This document shows, piece by piece, positions 54,074 to 62,584 of a DNA stretch of 64,000 nucleotides. The DNA is from Citrobacter rodentium NBRC 105723 = DSM 16636 (GTDB taxonomy: Bacteria > Pseudomonadota > Gammaproteobacteria > Enterobacterales > Enterobacteriaceae). The first letter of the stretch is position 1. The number at the start of each line of letters is the position of its first letter. A program made the translations under genes and the position numbers. The notes beneath the pieces are model-generated. The model was not told the DNA's origin. It made no database searches and worked only from the letters and a program-made list of their open reading frames with translations. The stretch is from positions 5,208,001 to 5,272,000 of the forward strand of contig NZ_CP082833.1 in assembly GCF_021278985.1 (NCBI RefSeq), read 5' to 3'.

Positions 54074-54859
54074 ATGAGAAATGGTTTTATGACAATACAG
54101 AGCCGCAGGCGGAAAACGATTTTCCGCCTTATGACGGAAACGCTTCTTGCCCTGATGCTGGTTTCCCCCCTTCATGCCGCCATCCGTCCCGTGCAGCACA
54201 GCGCCCGGGAACAGATCAACGCGCTGGTGCTCAGCGCCTCCGGTCAGGAGATCGACGCCCTGGCGCGCAGGCAGCAGTGGCATGACTACCGCTACACCTT
54301 CAATGTCTTTATCCCTTCTGCGATCGCCACCGCCGCGCTTTGCCCGGGCACGCCGCACGTCACCCCCACCTCTGCGGCGGAGATGGCGCTCAGCCGGATG
54401 AACTTTACGGTCAGCTGTCCAGGAAAGGGCGGATGGAAGGTGAACGTGGCGGTGCGCCCGGACGTCTACGTGCCGGTCGTGATGCCGAAGTCGCTGATTG
54501 CGCGCGACACGGTCATTACCGCCGACGATGTGCTGCTAAAGCGGTACAACGTCAGCGGTCAGCGCAGCGGTTTGCTGATGGATCTGAATGAGGCTATCGG
54601 CATGACCAGTAAACGCCCCCTGCAACCCGGCAAACCGCTTAACCGCGCGCAGCTGGTGGCCCCCGTTCTGGTGAAGCGCGACCAGCCGGTGATGATTGTT
54701 TCCCGTCTGGGAGGGATCACCGCCGCCATGCCCGGCGTGGCGCTGAAAAACGGTCGTAAAGGCGAGGTGATCAAGATCCGCAACGCCGCCAGCCAGCGGA
54801 TCATCAGCGGCGTGGTGGACGACGCCGGGGTGGTATCCCCCCTCAACACCAGCGGCTAA
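54074..54859 (+). CDS. lfgA: Lateral P-ring chaperone LfgA (FlgA-like)
   Basis: A 261-residue periplasmic protein with an extended Arg-rich N-terminus, then a hydrophobic signal (LLALMLVSPLHAAIRP). FlgA/SAF hallmarks: VPVVMPKSLIARDTVITADD, KRPLQPGKPLNRAQLVAPVL, GEVIKIRNAASQRIISGVVD. It assists LfgI ring assembly. Divergent from lfgB; the 67-base gap holds the lfgB promoter. Confidence 0.88.
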   Translation: MRNGFMTIQSRRRKTIFRLMTETLLALMLVSPLHAAIRPVQHSAREQINALVLSASGQEIDALARRQQWHDYRYTFNVFIPSAIATAALCPGTPHVTPTSAAEMALSRMNFTVSCPGKGGWKVNVAVRPDVYVPVVMPKSLIARDTVITADDVLLKRYNVSGQRSGLLMDLNEAIGMTSKRPLQPGKPLNRAQLVAPVLVKRDQPVMIVSRLGGITAAMPGVALKNGRKGEVIKIRNAASQRIISGVVDDAGVVSPLNTSG

Positions 54860-54954
54860 ACGTTTTTTTGGCTACTGATTAAAGTTTTCGCCGCCAATAA
54901 CCGCTTTACCCCAGTAACAGATGAACAACCAGACGGGACAGGCACGAGGTTGAT

Positions 54955-55242
54955 ATGAAAATTACCCCGACACTCTCCGGCAACCGCCCGACGCCAGCGG
55001 CCGCCGACGCTGGCAACAGCAGTAAAAACAGCGCCGCGCGCGGTGCCGTAAGCGCCACGTCGCTTTCCGCTGACGATATCACCCAGGCGGGATTGCAGTC
55101 GGCGCAACAGGCGCTGAACGACGACGGCCAGGGCGATATCGATTATGACAAAGTGGCTCAGATGCAGGCCGCGCTGGCGGCGGGCGAACTGAGCGTCGAT
55201 ACCGACCAGTTAGCCGGCGATATGCTGAACTTTTTCCGCTAA
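54955..55242 (+). CDS. lfgM: Lateral anti-sigma factor LfgM (FlgM-like)
   Basis: A 95-residue protein, start MKITPTLSGNRPTPAAADAG, with a disordered Ala/Ser-rich N-terminus and the FlgM helix region (LSADDITQAGLQSAQQALND, IDYDKVAQMQAALAAGELSV, DTDQLAGDMLNFFR). It should hold LafS until the hook is complete and then be secreted. Precedes lfgN by 15 bases. Confidence 0.88.
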   Translation: MKITPTLSGNRPTPAAADAGNSSKNSAARGAVSATSLSADDITQAGLQSAQQALNDDGQGDIDYDKVAQMQAALAAGELSVDTDQLAGDMLNFFR

Positions 55243-55257
55243 AACGAGGCCAGAAAA

Positions 55258-55686
55258 GTGAGCACCAGGCTACAACAGGTCAAAATGCTGCTGCAGGGGA
55301 TCCGCGAAGACGACACACTGTATGACGGATTGCGAAACCTGCTGGAGCAACAGCGCCTGTGCATGATCCGCCGCGCCAGCGAAGAGCTGCTGGCGGTGAA
55401 TGAAACCATTCATTCCCATTATGAACTGCTGAAAGAGAACAGCAGGCAGCGGCGCACGCTTCTGCAACTGCTGGGAGTAAGCGCCAGCCGGGCTGGTATG
55501 GAAGAGGTGTTTAGCTGGCTGCCCGCGCCGCAGAAAAGCGCCGCCCGGAGCGGGTGGCAACGTCTTGAACATAAGGCGGAACGCTGCAAAGCCTACAACG
55601 AAAAGAACGGCGATCTGCTTATCCGCCAGTATGTATTTATTCAGTCGTTTTTAGGCACCGAAGCCGATTTTATCTATCAGCCCTGA
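55258..55686 (+). CDS. lfgN: Lateral hook-associated-protein chaperone LfgN (FlgN-like)
   Basis: A 142-residue helical cytosolic protein starting at GTG 55258 (VSTRLQQVKMLLQGIREDDT) with CGAGG nine bases ahead. FlgN features are the long N-terminal helices (LLEQQRLCMIRRASEELLAV, HYELLKENSRQRRTLLQLLG). It should carry LfgK and LfgL to the export gate. Followed by a terminator. Confidence 0.82.
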   Translation: MSTRLQQVKMLLQGIREDDTLYDGLRNLLEQQRLCMIRRASEELLAVNETIHSHYELLKENSRQRRTLLQLLGVSASRAGMEEVFSWLPAPQKSAARSGWQRLEHKAERCKAYNEKNGDLLIRQYVFIQSFLGTEADFIYQP

Positions 55687-55721
55687 GCTTCCGCCCTTTC
55701 CTTTGGGTGGAAGCGCATTTT
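55687..55721 (+). terminator. Terminator of lfgAMN
   Basis: GCTTCCGCCC/GGGTGGAAGC stem with one mismatch, 8-base loop, then GCATTTT; directly after the lfgN stop. Confidence 0.7.
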
Positions 55722-55763
55722 CCTCTGTTTCAGTAACGCGTTGATTTCATTGCAGCGTAAAAG

Positions 55764-55780
55764 CGGCATACAACTTGCTT
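55764..55780 (+). promoter_or_regulatory. Sigma-54 promoter before the FliB-like gene
   Basis: CGGCATACAACTTGCTT has the -24 GGCAT and -12 TTGCT elements with the same 5-base spacer as the lfgB promoter; predicted start about 55790, giving a 33-base leader. Confidence 0.7.
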
Positions 55781-55822
55781 AGGGTCAGCCAGAGATAAAT
55801 TGCGGGATATCCGAGAAACGAA

Positions 55823-56767
55823 ATGAAGATGATTGAATGCTATGAACCGGACTTTGTCCGCACGTTTTTGTCCCGCCATCCCGGCTCCCCGCTGCATACC
55901 CGTCAGGTCTGGCAAGATGAAATCCGCCACAGCCTGACGCTAACCGACGCCGCCAGCTGCGAGGCGGCGTTCGGCAATCCGCACGCCTTTGCGCTGCATA
56001 CCAGCCAGTGCGAAGCCATGCCGGACGGCCAGCCGCTCTCCCTGCGCGAGCAGACGCTGAACCAGGCGGCGCTGAACGCGGTCACCCTGCCCGCACTGCA
56101 ACCGGAGCTGCGCCTCTACGCGCTGGGCATTTTGCTTTCGTACAGCGAAAAACTGCCGGGCAACAGCGAGGAGACGCTCGCGCAAATCGCATCGCTGCCG
56201 ACCAGCCTCGCCAACCTTGCCCGGTCGGGGAAATTACAGCAACAGTTCGCGCTACTGCCGTCGGTGCCGCAATTACAGTGCCGGTTGATCACCCTGCTCG
56301 GCGGCCAGGAATTTGACTGGCAAACGCTGCCTGACGGCGCGCGTAAGATAAGCCTGCCACTGCAGGTCAGCTTGCTGGCGCTACAGGATGCCAACAGCGA
56401 AGCCTTATTGCAGCAGCAGCTACAGGCGCAATGGCAGGAGACGCATGAGCGTTACTTTGCCCACGAAGCGTGGATTTTCAGCAATTACCTGATTTACCGT
56501 CTGTATCACGATATGTTCCCACAGCATGACGGAGAAGGCGTCGCCGGACGCTATTTCGCGCTGGCATGTGACTTTTTCCTGATCCGTACGCTGTTCAGCC
56601 TCTGGACGCTCGACGGTTCGTCGCTGAGCCATGCGGATATCTTCGCGCTGTTCGCCCTGTTTGAACGCTGGCGGCACAGCGAAAGCGCCGCCTTCCTGCG
56701 CCGCCAGGCCGAAAGCCGGTTGCCGACCGACCACCTGCTGTCTGCTTTTTCATTGCTGATTTGTTAG
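55823..56767 (+). CDS. lafV: FliB-like flagellin methylase-family protein without the cysteine cluster (LafV)
   Basis: A 314-residue protein. The second half resembles the C-terminus of FliB lysine-N-methylases (ALGILLSYSEKLPG, then IFSNYLIYRLYHDMFPQHDG, AGRYFALACDFFLIRTLFSL, ADIFALFALFERWRHS). FliB proteins are about 400 residues with an N-terminal CxxxCxxxC-type iron-sulphur-like cluster motif; here the first 80 residues are replaced and no such cluster exists, so methyl transfer by the usual mechanism is doubtful. It has its own sigma-54 promoter, placing it in the early-middle flagellar class. The lafV name comes from the related E. coli 042 cluster and is tentative. Confidence 0.55.
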   Translation: MKMIECYEPDFVRTFLSRHPGSPLHTRQVWQDEIRHSLTLTDAASCEAAFGNPHAFALHTSQCEAMPDGQPLSLREQTLNQAALNAVTLPALQPELRLYALGILLSYSEKLPGNSEETLAQIASLPTSLANLARSGKLQQQFALLPSVPQLQCRLITLLGGQEFDWQTLPDGARKISLPLQVSLLALQDANSEALLQQQLQAQWQETHERYFAHEAWIFSNYLIYRLYHDMFPQHDGEGVAGRYFALACDFFLIRTLFSLWTLDGSSLSHADIFALFALFERWRHSESAAFLRRQAESRLPTDHLLSAFSLLIC

Positions 56768-56777
56768 CGCTCGTTTG

Positions 56778-56802
56778 CCGGGCTACGGCCCGGTTTTTTT
56801 TT
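56778..56802 (+). terminator. Strong terminator just before the glycosyltransferase gene
   Basis: CCGGGC-TACG-GCCCGG stem with a tetraloop followed by nine T, ending 13 bases before the ATG at 56816. The glycosyltransferase gene therefore depends on terminator read-through or on a start within the last few bases. Confidence 0.85.
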
Positions 56803-56815
56803 CGCGAATCTCACC

Positions 56816-59374
56816 ATGTCAAAATCGTCTAAAGCCCATACCGTTCCCGCAGGCGTTTTCAAAACGCTGGATACCGGCCGCGAAAAACCGTTTGTCAGCG
56901 TCGTCACCCCGACCTGGAATCGCGGCGCTTTTCTGCCCTGGCTTATCTATATGTTTCGCTATCAGGATTACCCGGCGGATCGCCGGGAGCTGGTGATCCT
57001 TGACGATTCGCCGCAAAGCCATCTGCCGCTTATCGACCAGCTGACCCAGGGCAACCCCGCCGCGTTCAACATTCGCTATATCCATCATCCGCAGAGGCTG
57101 GCGCTGGGGAAAAAGCGCAATATGCTCAACGCGCTGGCGAAAGGGGAATACATCCTGTGCATGGATGACGACGACTTTTATCCGCCGGATAAAATCTCTT
57201 ACACCATTGCGATGATGCAGCGCCACCGGGCGCTGATCTCCGGTTCCGATCGCATCCCCGTCTGGTACAGCCATCTCAACCGCCTGTTTAAGACCCGCAG
57301 CTTTGGTCCGCAAAATATTCTTAACGGCACCTTCTGCTATCACCGCAACTACCTGAAGAAGCACCGCTACGACGATGAGTGCAACCTGAGCGAAGAGGAA
57401 GCTTTTACCAATAAATTTACTGCCAACCCGCTTCAGCTGCCGGGCGAACGCACGATTCTGTGTATTTCGCACAGCCACAATACCTTCGATAAAGACTTTG
57501 TGCTGGGGGCCAGCGAACCGCTGGACGTCACCCTTGAGCAGACGGTTCGCGACCCGCTGCTGCGTAACTGGTATCTGAGCCTGCATAACGCCACCCACCA
57601 TCAGCCGATTTGCTGGGAGGCGCTCGATCGGCTGGTGATCGTCAATCTCGATCGGCGAACGGATCGCCTGAGTCAGATCCGCTAGGAGCTGGCCCTGCTC
57701 AACGTACCCGAAGAGAAGATTGTCCGCCTGGTGGCCTGCGCTGCGGAAAATGGTCAGTCGGGCCGTCGCCAGTCGCACCAGCAGGCGCTACAGATGGCGC
57801 AACAGCAGGGCTGGCGCAACTATCTGCTGCTGGAAGATGACGTGGTGATCCTCAAGCAGGAGAAACACATCAGCGTCCTCAACGCCCTGCTGGGGGCGCT
57901 GACGAAGCTGCCGTGGGAGGTGGTGATCCTCGGCGGTAAAATCCGTCAGGGGACGGTGCTGAAAAGCCTGAACGGCATGATTCACGCCCGCGACTGCCGG
58001 AAGGTCTGCGCTTATCTGGTAAACGGCAGCTATTACGCGACGCTGGCGCAGCAGTTGCAGCACGATCCTTCCGCTACCCCGGAAGCGCAGTGGCAGCCGC
58101 TGCTGCGTGAGGGCAAATGGCTGGCCTGCTATCCGAGCCTGTGCTATCAGCGGCCAGGCTACAGCGATATTGAGAAAAAAGAGACCGACAATATTGGTTT
58201 TTATTTCAATAAAATCAATAAATCACCGGCAAGCGTTCAGCCTGCGCGCCCCGCACAGCCCCCTTCCGCGGCGGCCACTGACAATCTTATCGCCTTCTTT
58301 ATGGAGACTGCCTTTCATTACGCGATCTACCGGCCAATCATTACGGCGCTGCAGGCGAAGGGGCACGTCTGCACATTGCTGATTAACGATCGCACCTATA
58401 AGCCGTTTCTGGATGAAATGCTGGCCACGATTAAAACCATTAACGATCCCGCCCTCGGCGGCGTGCGGATATCTGAGATCATGGCGCAGGGGAAACGCTT
58501 TAAATGCCTTGTGAGCCCCTATTACGTTCCCGATCTTAATAATCTGGCGGAAATTCAGGTACGGGCGATGTACGGCCTGGCGAAAGAAGAGTGGAACCAT
58601 GCCTGGTGGAATGCCTTTTATCACCGCATTCTGTGTTATGGTCCCTACAGCCAGCAGGCGCTGGATATTAATGGCAGCGCAAAAGTTGTCGGCAACCCGC
58701 GCTTCGACCTGTGGCATCAGGGGAAGGTGGATACCTCGCTTCCCGAATCACTGAAGCTGGACGCCAGAAAACCGCTCCTCCTGTATGCGCCAACCTACGG
58801 CGCGCTCAGCTCGCTGCCGCACTGGGCAGAGAAACTCGAAAGCCTGAGCCGGGATTACAATATCATCACCAAATTGCATCACGGAACCTGTTCGCGCCCC
58901 GAGGAAAAAACCGCTCTGGCGCTGGCGAATAAACACCTGCGAAAAAGGCTCGACGGGCCGGAATATGTGTTGCCGCTGCTGGCCTGCGCCGACTATGTCT
59001 TAACGGACAACAGCGGGTTTATTTTCGATGCGATCCATGTGGGTAAAAAAGTTATTTTACTCGACTGGCCAGGCCTGGACTCACTTCTGCGCAGCCAGCA
59101 AAGCTACTCCAGCCCTTACAGCGCAGAACAGCGCCTTCGGGAAGTATTACCGGTTGTCCGTAATACCGGCGAGCTACGAGACGCATTATCCATCAACGCT
59201 GACTGGGCGGCGCGTCACTCCCGGCTGGACGATATTCGACAGCACTACTGCGATCCTTTTATGGATGGCCGGGCCGGGGAGCGCGCGGCGCAGGAGATTA
59301 TCTCAGCGATAGCCAATTCTGAGCTCGTGCGTGAAAACCGTTTCCTGACCAGCCTGCAAAAAAAATTATTTTAG
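56816..59374 (+). pseudogene. Three-domain glycosyltransferase (GT2 + GT25-like + CDP-glycerol glycerophosphotransferase-like), broken by an amber codon
   Basis: One 853-codon frame interrupted only by TAG at 57683-57685. Part 1 (to about residue 215) is a GT2 domain: PFVSVVTPTWNRGAFLPWLI, ILDDSP and the DxD-like CMDDDDFYPP at about 117-120. Part 2 begins VIVNLDRRTDRLSQIR, the GT25 start, hits the stop at codon 290 and continues ELALLNVPEEKIVRL with LLLEDDVVIL. Part 3 (about residues 488-830) resembles teichoic-acid TagB/TagF enzymes: PLLLYAPTYGAL, NIITKLHHGTC, LACADYVLTDNSGFIFDAIH. GT25 proteins normally read RQEL here, so Gln CAG to TAG is likely. The upstream 289-residue GT2 piece may still be made; restart at GTG 57731 is possible but has no good ribosome site. 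Confidence 0.8.
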
Positions 59375-59421
59375 CCACTTTTTCGCCAGCGCCCGGGAAC
59401 ATTATTTTCAGGACACCACCG

Positions 59422-60195
59422 ATGCACATTTATACTTATTGGGTAAACCAGCCGGGCAGCAGTATGCCGGATTATCTTAAGCTCTGTATGCAGACATGGA
59501 TAAAGGCTATTCCGGGCGTTAAGATAGTAATTATTAACCATGACAACATCCGGCAATACCTGCCCGGAACATTACTCAGCGAAGCGTTCTTTAACCTGCC
59601 GCTGGCGATGCAATCCGATGTGGTTTCCGTATGGGTGTTATTATCGCGTGGCGGAATGTTTATTGATGTGGATACCATCATGACCGCCAATCCCTTTGCA
59701 ACCGGCGCTTTTAACGAAGCAACGCTGTACGCTTTCGGTTATCAGCAACGTCAGCAGATCCACCTTGCCATCCTGTTTTGTCAGCGCAGACAAAACCCTT
59801 TACTTTACCAATGGATAACCGAAATCGGCAAAAGACTGGCGCAGCCGCTCCCCTCGCCGTTGCCCTGGGACTGGGTAGGCAATTCCATTATCAACCCTCT
59901 GCTCAGGAAAGATGAGATGAAGCCGCATTATGAAATTCTGGAAGCGCAGGCGTTCGGCAATATTCTCGAGCTTTCCGTCGCGGATGAAAATCCCTGGAAC
60001 CGCTATATTAAATTCTGGTTTACGCCGCCAGCGCAACCGCTGAATGAATTACTCGCCAGGGTGAAAGGGGGGATGATATCTCTGCACAACTCCTGGACGC
60101 CGGAAATTTATCGCACCGCCACACTTCAGGATATTATTAAAAGCAAAGACAGCCTGATGCTTTCGCATTTGCTGGTTAATCTTGCTGGATTCTGA
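59422..60195 (+). CDS. GT32-type glycosyltransferase (DxD sugar-binding region)
   Basis: A 257-residue cytosolic protein starting MHIYTYWVNQPGSSMPDYLK. The GT32/capsular-synthesis signature is clear: the donor-binding block LPLAMQSDVVSVWVLLSRGG followed by MFIDVDTIMTANP with the DxD at residues 82-84, and a C-terminal SLHNSWTPEIYR. It probably transfers a hexose from a nucleotide sugar. It follows the three-domain gene after 47 bases and its stop overlaps the end of the converging TagD-like gene by 20 bases. Intact. Confidence 0.75.
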   Translation: MHIYTYWVNQPGSSMPDYLKLCMQTWIKAIPGVKIVIINHDNIRQYLPGTLLSEAFFNLPLAMQSDVVSVWVLLSRGGMFIDVDTIMTANPFATGAFNEATLYAFGYQQRQQIHLAILFCQRRQNPLLYQWITEIGKRLAQPLPSPLPWDWVGNSIINPLLRKDEMKPHYEILEAQAFGNILELSVADENPWNRYIKFWFTPPAQPLNELLARVKGGMISLHNSWTPEIYRTATLQDIIKSKDSLMLSHLLVNLAGF

Positions 60196-60574
60196 TGACT
60201 TCAATAATGGAGGTGGTGGAAACCGATGGGGTGCGGGGAAAATACACCACCTTACAAAGCCAGGATAAGTTATCGAATTTTCCTCGCCAGTCGTCGCCCA
60301 TCACCAGAATATCGGCCTGAAAGCGGCGAATATAGTCCGCTTTTTGCTCCAGCGACTCTTCGAGAAAGACCTCATCCACCCCCTTGATGCCTGCCAGAAT
60401 GTCCATACGGTCGCTCTGGCTGTACACGGGCGCGCGCCCCTTTTTGCGGATGTTTAACGCATCGGATGAAACGCCAACCACCAGTCTCTCTCCCAACGCG
60501 CTTGCCCGCTGCAAAATTTTTAAATGACCAACGTGAAAGACATCGAAGGTGCCGAAGGTGATGACGGTTTTCAT
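60176..60574 (-). CDS. Glycerol-3-phosphate cytidylyltransferase, TagD-like
   Basis: A 132-residue nucleotidyltransferase that would make CDP-glycerol from CTP and glycerol-3-phosphate. MKTVITFGTFDVFHVGHLKI holds the HxGH motif (residues 14-17), MGDDWRGKFDN is the TagD-type substrate loop, and FPRTPSVSTTSII is the RTxxxSTT nucleotide motif. It aligns from end to end with B. subtilis TagD; other members of the family act on FAD, pantetheine phosphate or heptose substrates, but the WEGKFD-like loop favours glycerol-3-phosphate. Its ATG overlaps the lfiJ stop by four bases (ATGA), so it is translated with the flagellar export genes. Confidence 0.85.
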   Translation of the reverse strand: MKTVITFGTFDVFHVGHLKILQRASALGERLVVGVSSDALNIRKKGRAPVYSQSDRMDILAGIKGVDEVFLEESLEQKADYIRRFQADILVMGDDWRGKFDNLSWLCKVVYFPRTPSVSTTSIIEVIRIQQD

Positions 60575-61014
60575 CGCTGCCCCAGCTGTTTATTGCGCAG
60601 CCAGCACTGACCGGCGATCTCGTCCACCGCCTTCTGCTCTTTGGCGAAAGCCTCGTCGCGTAGTTCGTTACGCTTCTCATCCAGCGTCATCGCCACCACC
60701 TTTTCCTGGCAGGCGGCGGCGACAAGGTTCTTCTGAATACGCCCCTCCTTGATTTTCGCCAGCGTCTTTTCCTGCTCCTGCCAGGCGATAACCTTGCGCA
60801 GCGTACCTTTATAGTCCGTGACGTTCTTCAGCGATTCGACGCAGGGCGCTCCGGCCCCGGCGGAGGTCTTCTGAATCAGATAACCCAGCGCCTTAATGTT
60901 GTTCTCATAGCCCGCGCACAGCTGCTGTTGTTTCGCCAGCTGCGCCGTCATGTCTTTTACCGCTTTATCGCGCAGGCGCTGTAGCTGCGCCAGGGTATCG
61001 ATAATCTGCCGCAT
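60571..61014 (-). CDS. lfiJ: Lateral flagellar export protein LfiJ (FliJ-like)
   Basis: A 147-residue helical coiled-coil protein (MRQIIDTLAQLQRLRDKAVK, QEKTLAKIKEGRIQKNLVAA, MTLDEKRNELRDEAFAKEQK). Length, pattern and place after lfiI identify it as FliJ, the stalk-like partner of the export ATPase. It starts 3 bases after the lfiI stop and overlaps the TagD-like gene at its end. Confidence 0.85.
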   Translation of the reverse strand: MRQIIDTLAQLQRLRDKAVKDMTAQLAKQQQLCAGYENNIKALGYLIQKTSAGAGAPCVESLKNVTDYKGTLRKVIAWQEQEKTLAKIKEGRIQKNLVAAACQEKVVAMTLDEKRNELRDEAFAKEQKAVDEIAGQCWLRNKQLGQR

Positions 61015-61016
61015 CG

Positions 61017-62276
61017 TTATTTACCTTCGGCTTTTCTGGCGACCGGAAACAGGGTTTGCAGACGGTTGAGCACCCGATCCAGAGAGGCGGGTTCGCTGAC
61101 CTCCTGACGCAGAAAACGCTCAATCGCCGGATAGAGTTTGACGGCTTTATCGACGCCGGGATCGGCGCCCGCCACGTAGCCGCCCAGCGGTATCAACGGT
61201 TTGATCTCCATCCAAGCGGCGTAGTTCTGCTTCAACTGACGGGCGGCCTGCTGATGCTCGCGGCTGGTCACCTGCGTCATACAACGGCTGATCGACTGGC
61301 CGATATCGATCGCCGGATAGTGCCCCGCCTCCGCCAGTTTACGGGTTAAGACAATGTGACCGTCGAGCACCGCGCGCGCGCAGTCAACGATCGGATCCTG
61401 CTGATCGTCCCCTTCCGCCAGCACCGTATAAATCGCGGTCATTGAACCTTCGCTTTCGCTGTTGCCTGCACTCTCCACCAGCCGCGGGATCATACCGAAA
61501 GCCGAAGGCGGATAGCCTTTGGTGGCGGGCGGTTCGCCCAGCGACAGGGCGATTTCCCGCTGCGCCATCGCGTAGCGGGTCAGCGAGTCCACCAGCAGCA
61601 GGACGTGCTGGCCGCGGTCGCGGAACCAGGCGGCGATGGAGTGACACAGCTCGGTGGCCTTCAGGCGCATCAGCGGCGACTCATCCGCTGGCGCCGCCAC
61701 GATAATCGACTTCGCCAGCCCCTCCGCGCCCAGCGAATGGTCAATAAATTCTTTCACTTCGCGGCCACGCTCGCCGATCAGGCCGACCACCACGATATCG
61801 GCTTTGGTCTGGCGGGTGATCATCCCCAGCAGTACGCTTTTGCCGACGCCGCTGCCCGCCATCAGTCCTACGCGCTGGCCTTTGCCGATGGTCAGCAGCC
61901 CGTTGATCGCCCTGACGCCGACATCCAGCGGCTGATGCACCGCCCGGCGGCTGAGCGGATTAATGGAGGGGGCCTGCGGCGGCAGCACGTCGCTACCGCT
62001 CAGGCGACCTTTGCCGTCCAGCGGCTCGCCGAGGCCGTTGACGACCCTGCCCAGCCAGCTGTCGCTAATCAGGATCTCCTGGGCTTTCTCTTGCGGAAAA
62101 ACGCGCGCCCCCGCCATCAGGCCGACGGGATGTTTGAAGGGCATCAGATAGGTGATGTCGCGGTTGAAACCCACCGCCTGGGCGTCGATCAGGGTACGAT
62201 CGGCGCTTTCAATCCGGCACAGCTGGCCGGTCACCAGCGGACAGCCGACGCTTTCCAGCAAAATGCCGTTAACTGT
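61017..62276 (-). pseudogene. lfiI: Lateral flagellar export ATPase LfiI, 5' end removed by a Mu-like prophage
   Basis: From VNGILLESVGCPLVTGQLCR onward the frame follows FliI: Walker A GLMAGSGVGKSVLLG, VVVGLIGERGREVKEFI, Walker B HVLLLVDSLTRYAMAQREIA, GYPPSAFGMIPRLVESAGNS and SMTAIYTVLAEGDDQQDPI. The 40 residues ahead of this (read from 62393, MVISFKTIQNRQNLSHP...) have no FliI character and are encoded by the prophage end; the junction is at about 62274. Native FliI has some 25-30 more residues here plus a promoter or upstream genes. A fusion protein might be made by chance, but the upstream operon is cut off. Confidence 0.85.
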
Positions 62277-62289
62277 GGGGTGGTGATCA

Positions 62290-62422
62290 ATTCTGGACTG
62301 AGCCCGAGCAGCCTGGACGAACCTGCAAGCCTTGAGTGGTGCGGGATGTGAGAGATTTTGCCGATTCTGGATCGTTTTGAAAGAAATGACCAAAAGTGCC
62401 TTTTTTTGCGCTTTATTCTGGA
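62290..62422 (+). repeat. Three ATTCTGGA direct repeats in the prophage end
   Basis: ATTCTGGACT at 62290, ATTCTGGATC at 62364 and ATTCTGGACT at 62415, same orientation, in the first 150 bases. Their number and position recall the three transposase-binding sites L1-L3 of phage Mu. Confidence 0.5.
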
Positions 62423-62584
62423 CTACTTTGATCTGGTGGTGCAGGAAAGCGATCGCCTTTTAAAAGATTTTAAAAACTGTTTTAACCTTGCTTGATTTGT
62501 TCCTTTCTTATCCGTCTTCTGTATTGGGCTTGTTGTGGATGTCGCTAATTAGTTGGCAGCATGCGCCCACCAGGCAGTAGGCGC

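Noticed and set aside
50436..59374. Amber codons read through (suppressor tRNA or recoding) as a system
   Set aside because: Both TAG codons fit simple CAG-to-TAG changes in a decaying cluster, no suppressor tRNA is visible, and other genes here end in TAG normally.
62274..62393. Frame start at 62393 as the true N-terminus of LfiI
   Set aside because: The first 40 residues lack any FliI resemblance and lie within the prophage end.
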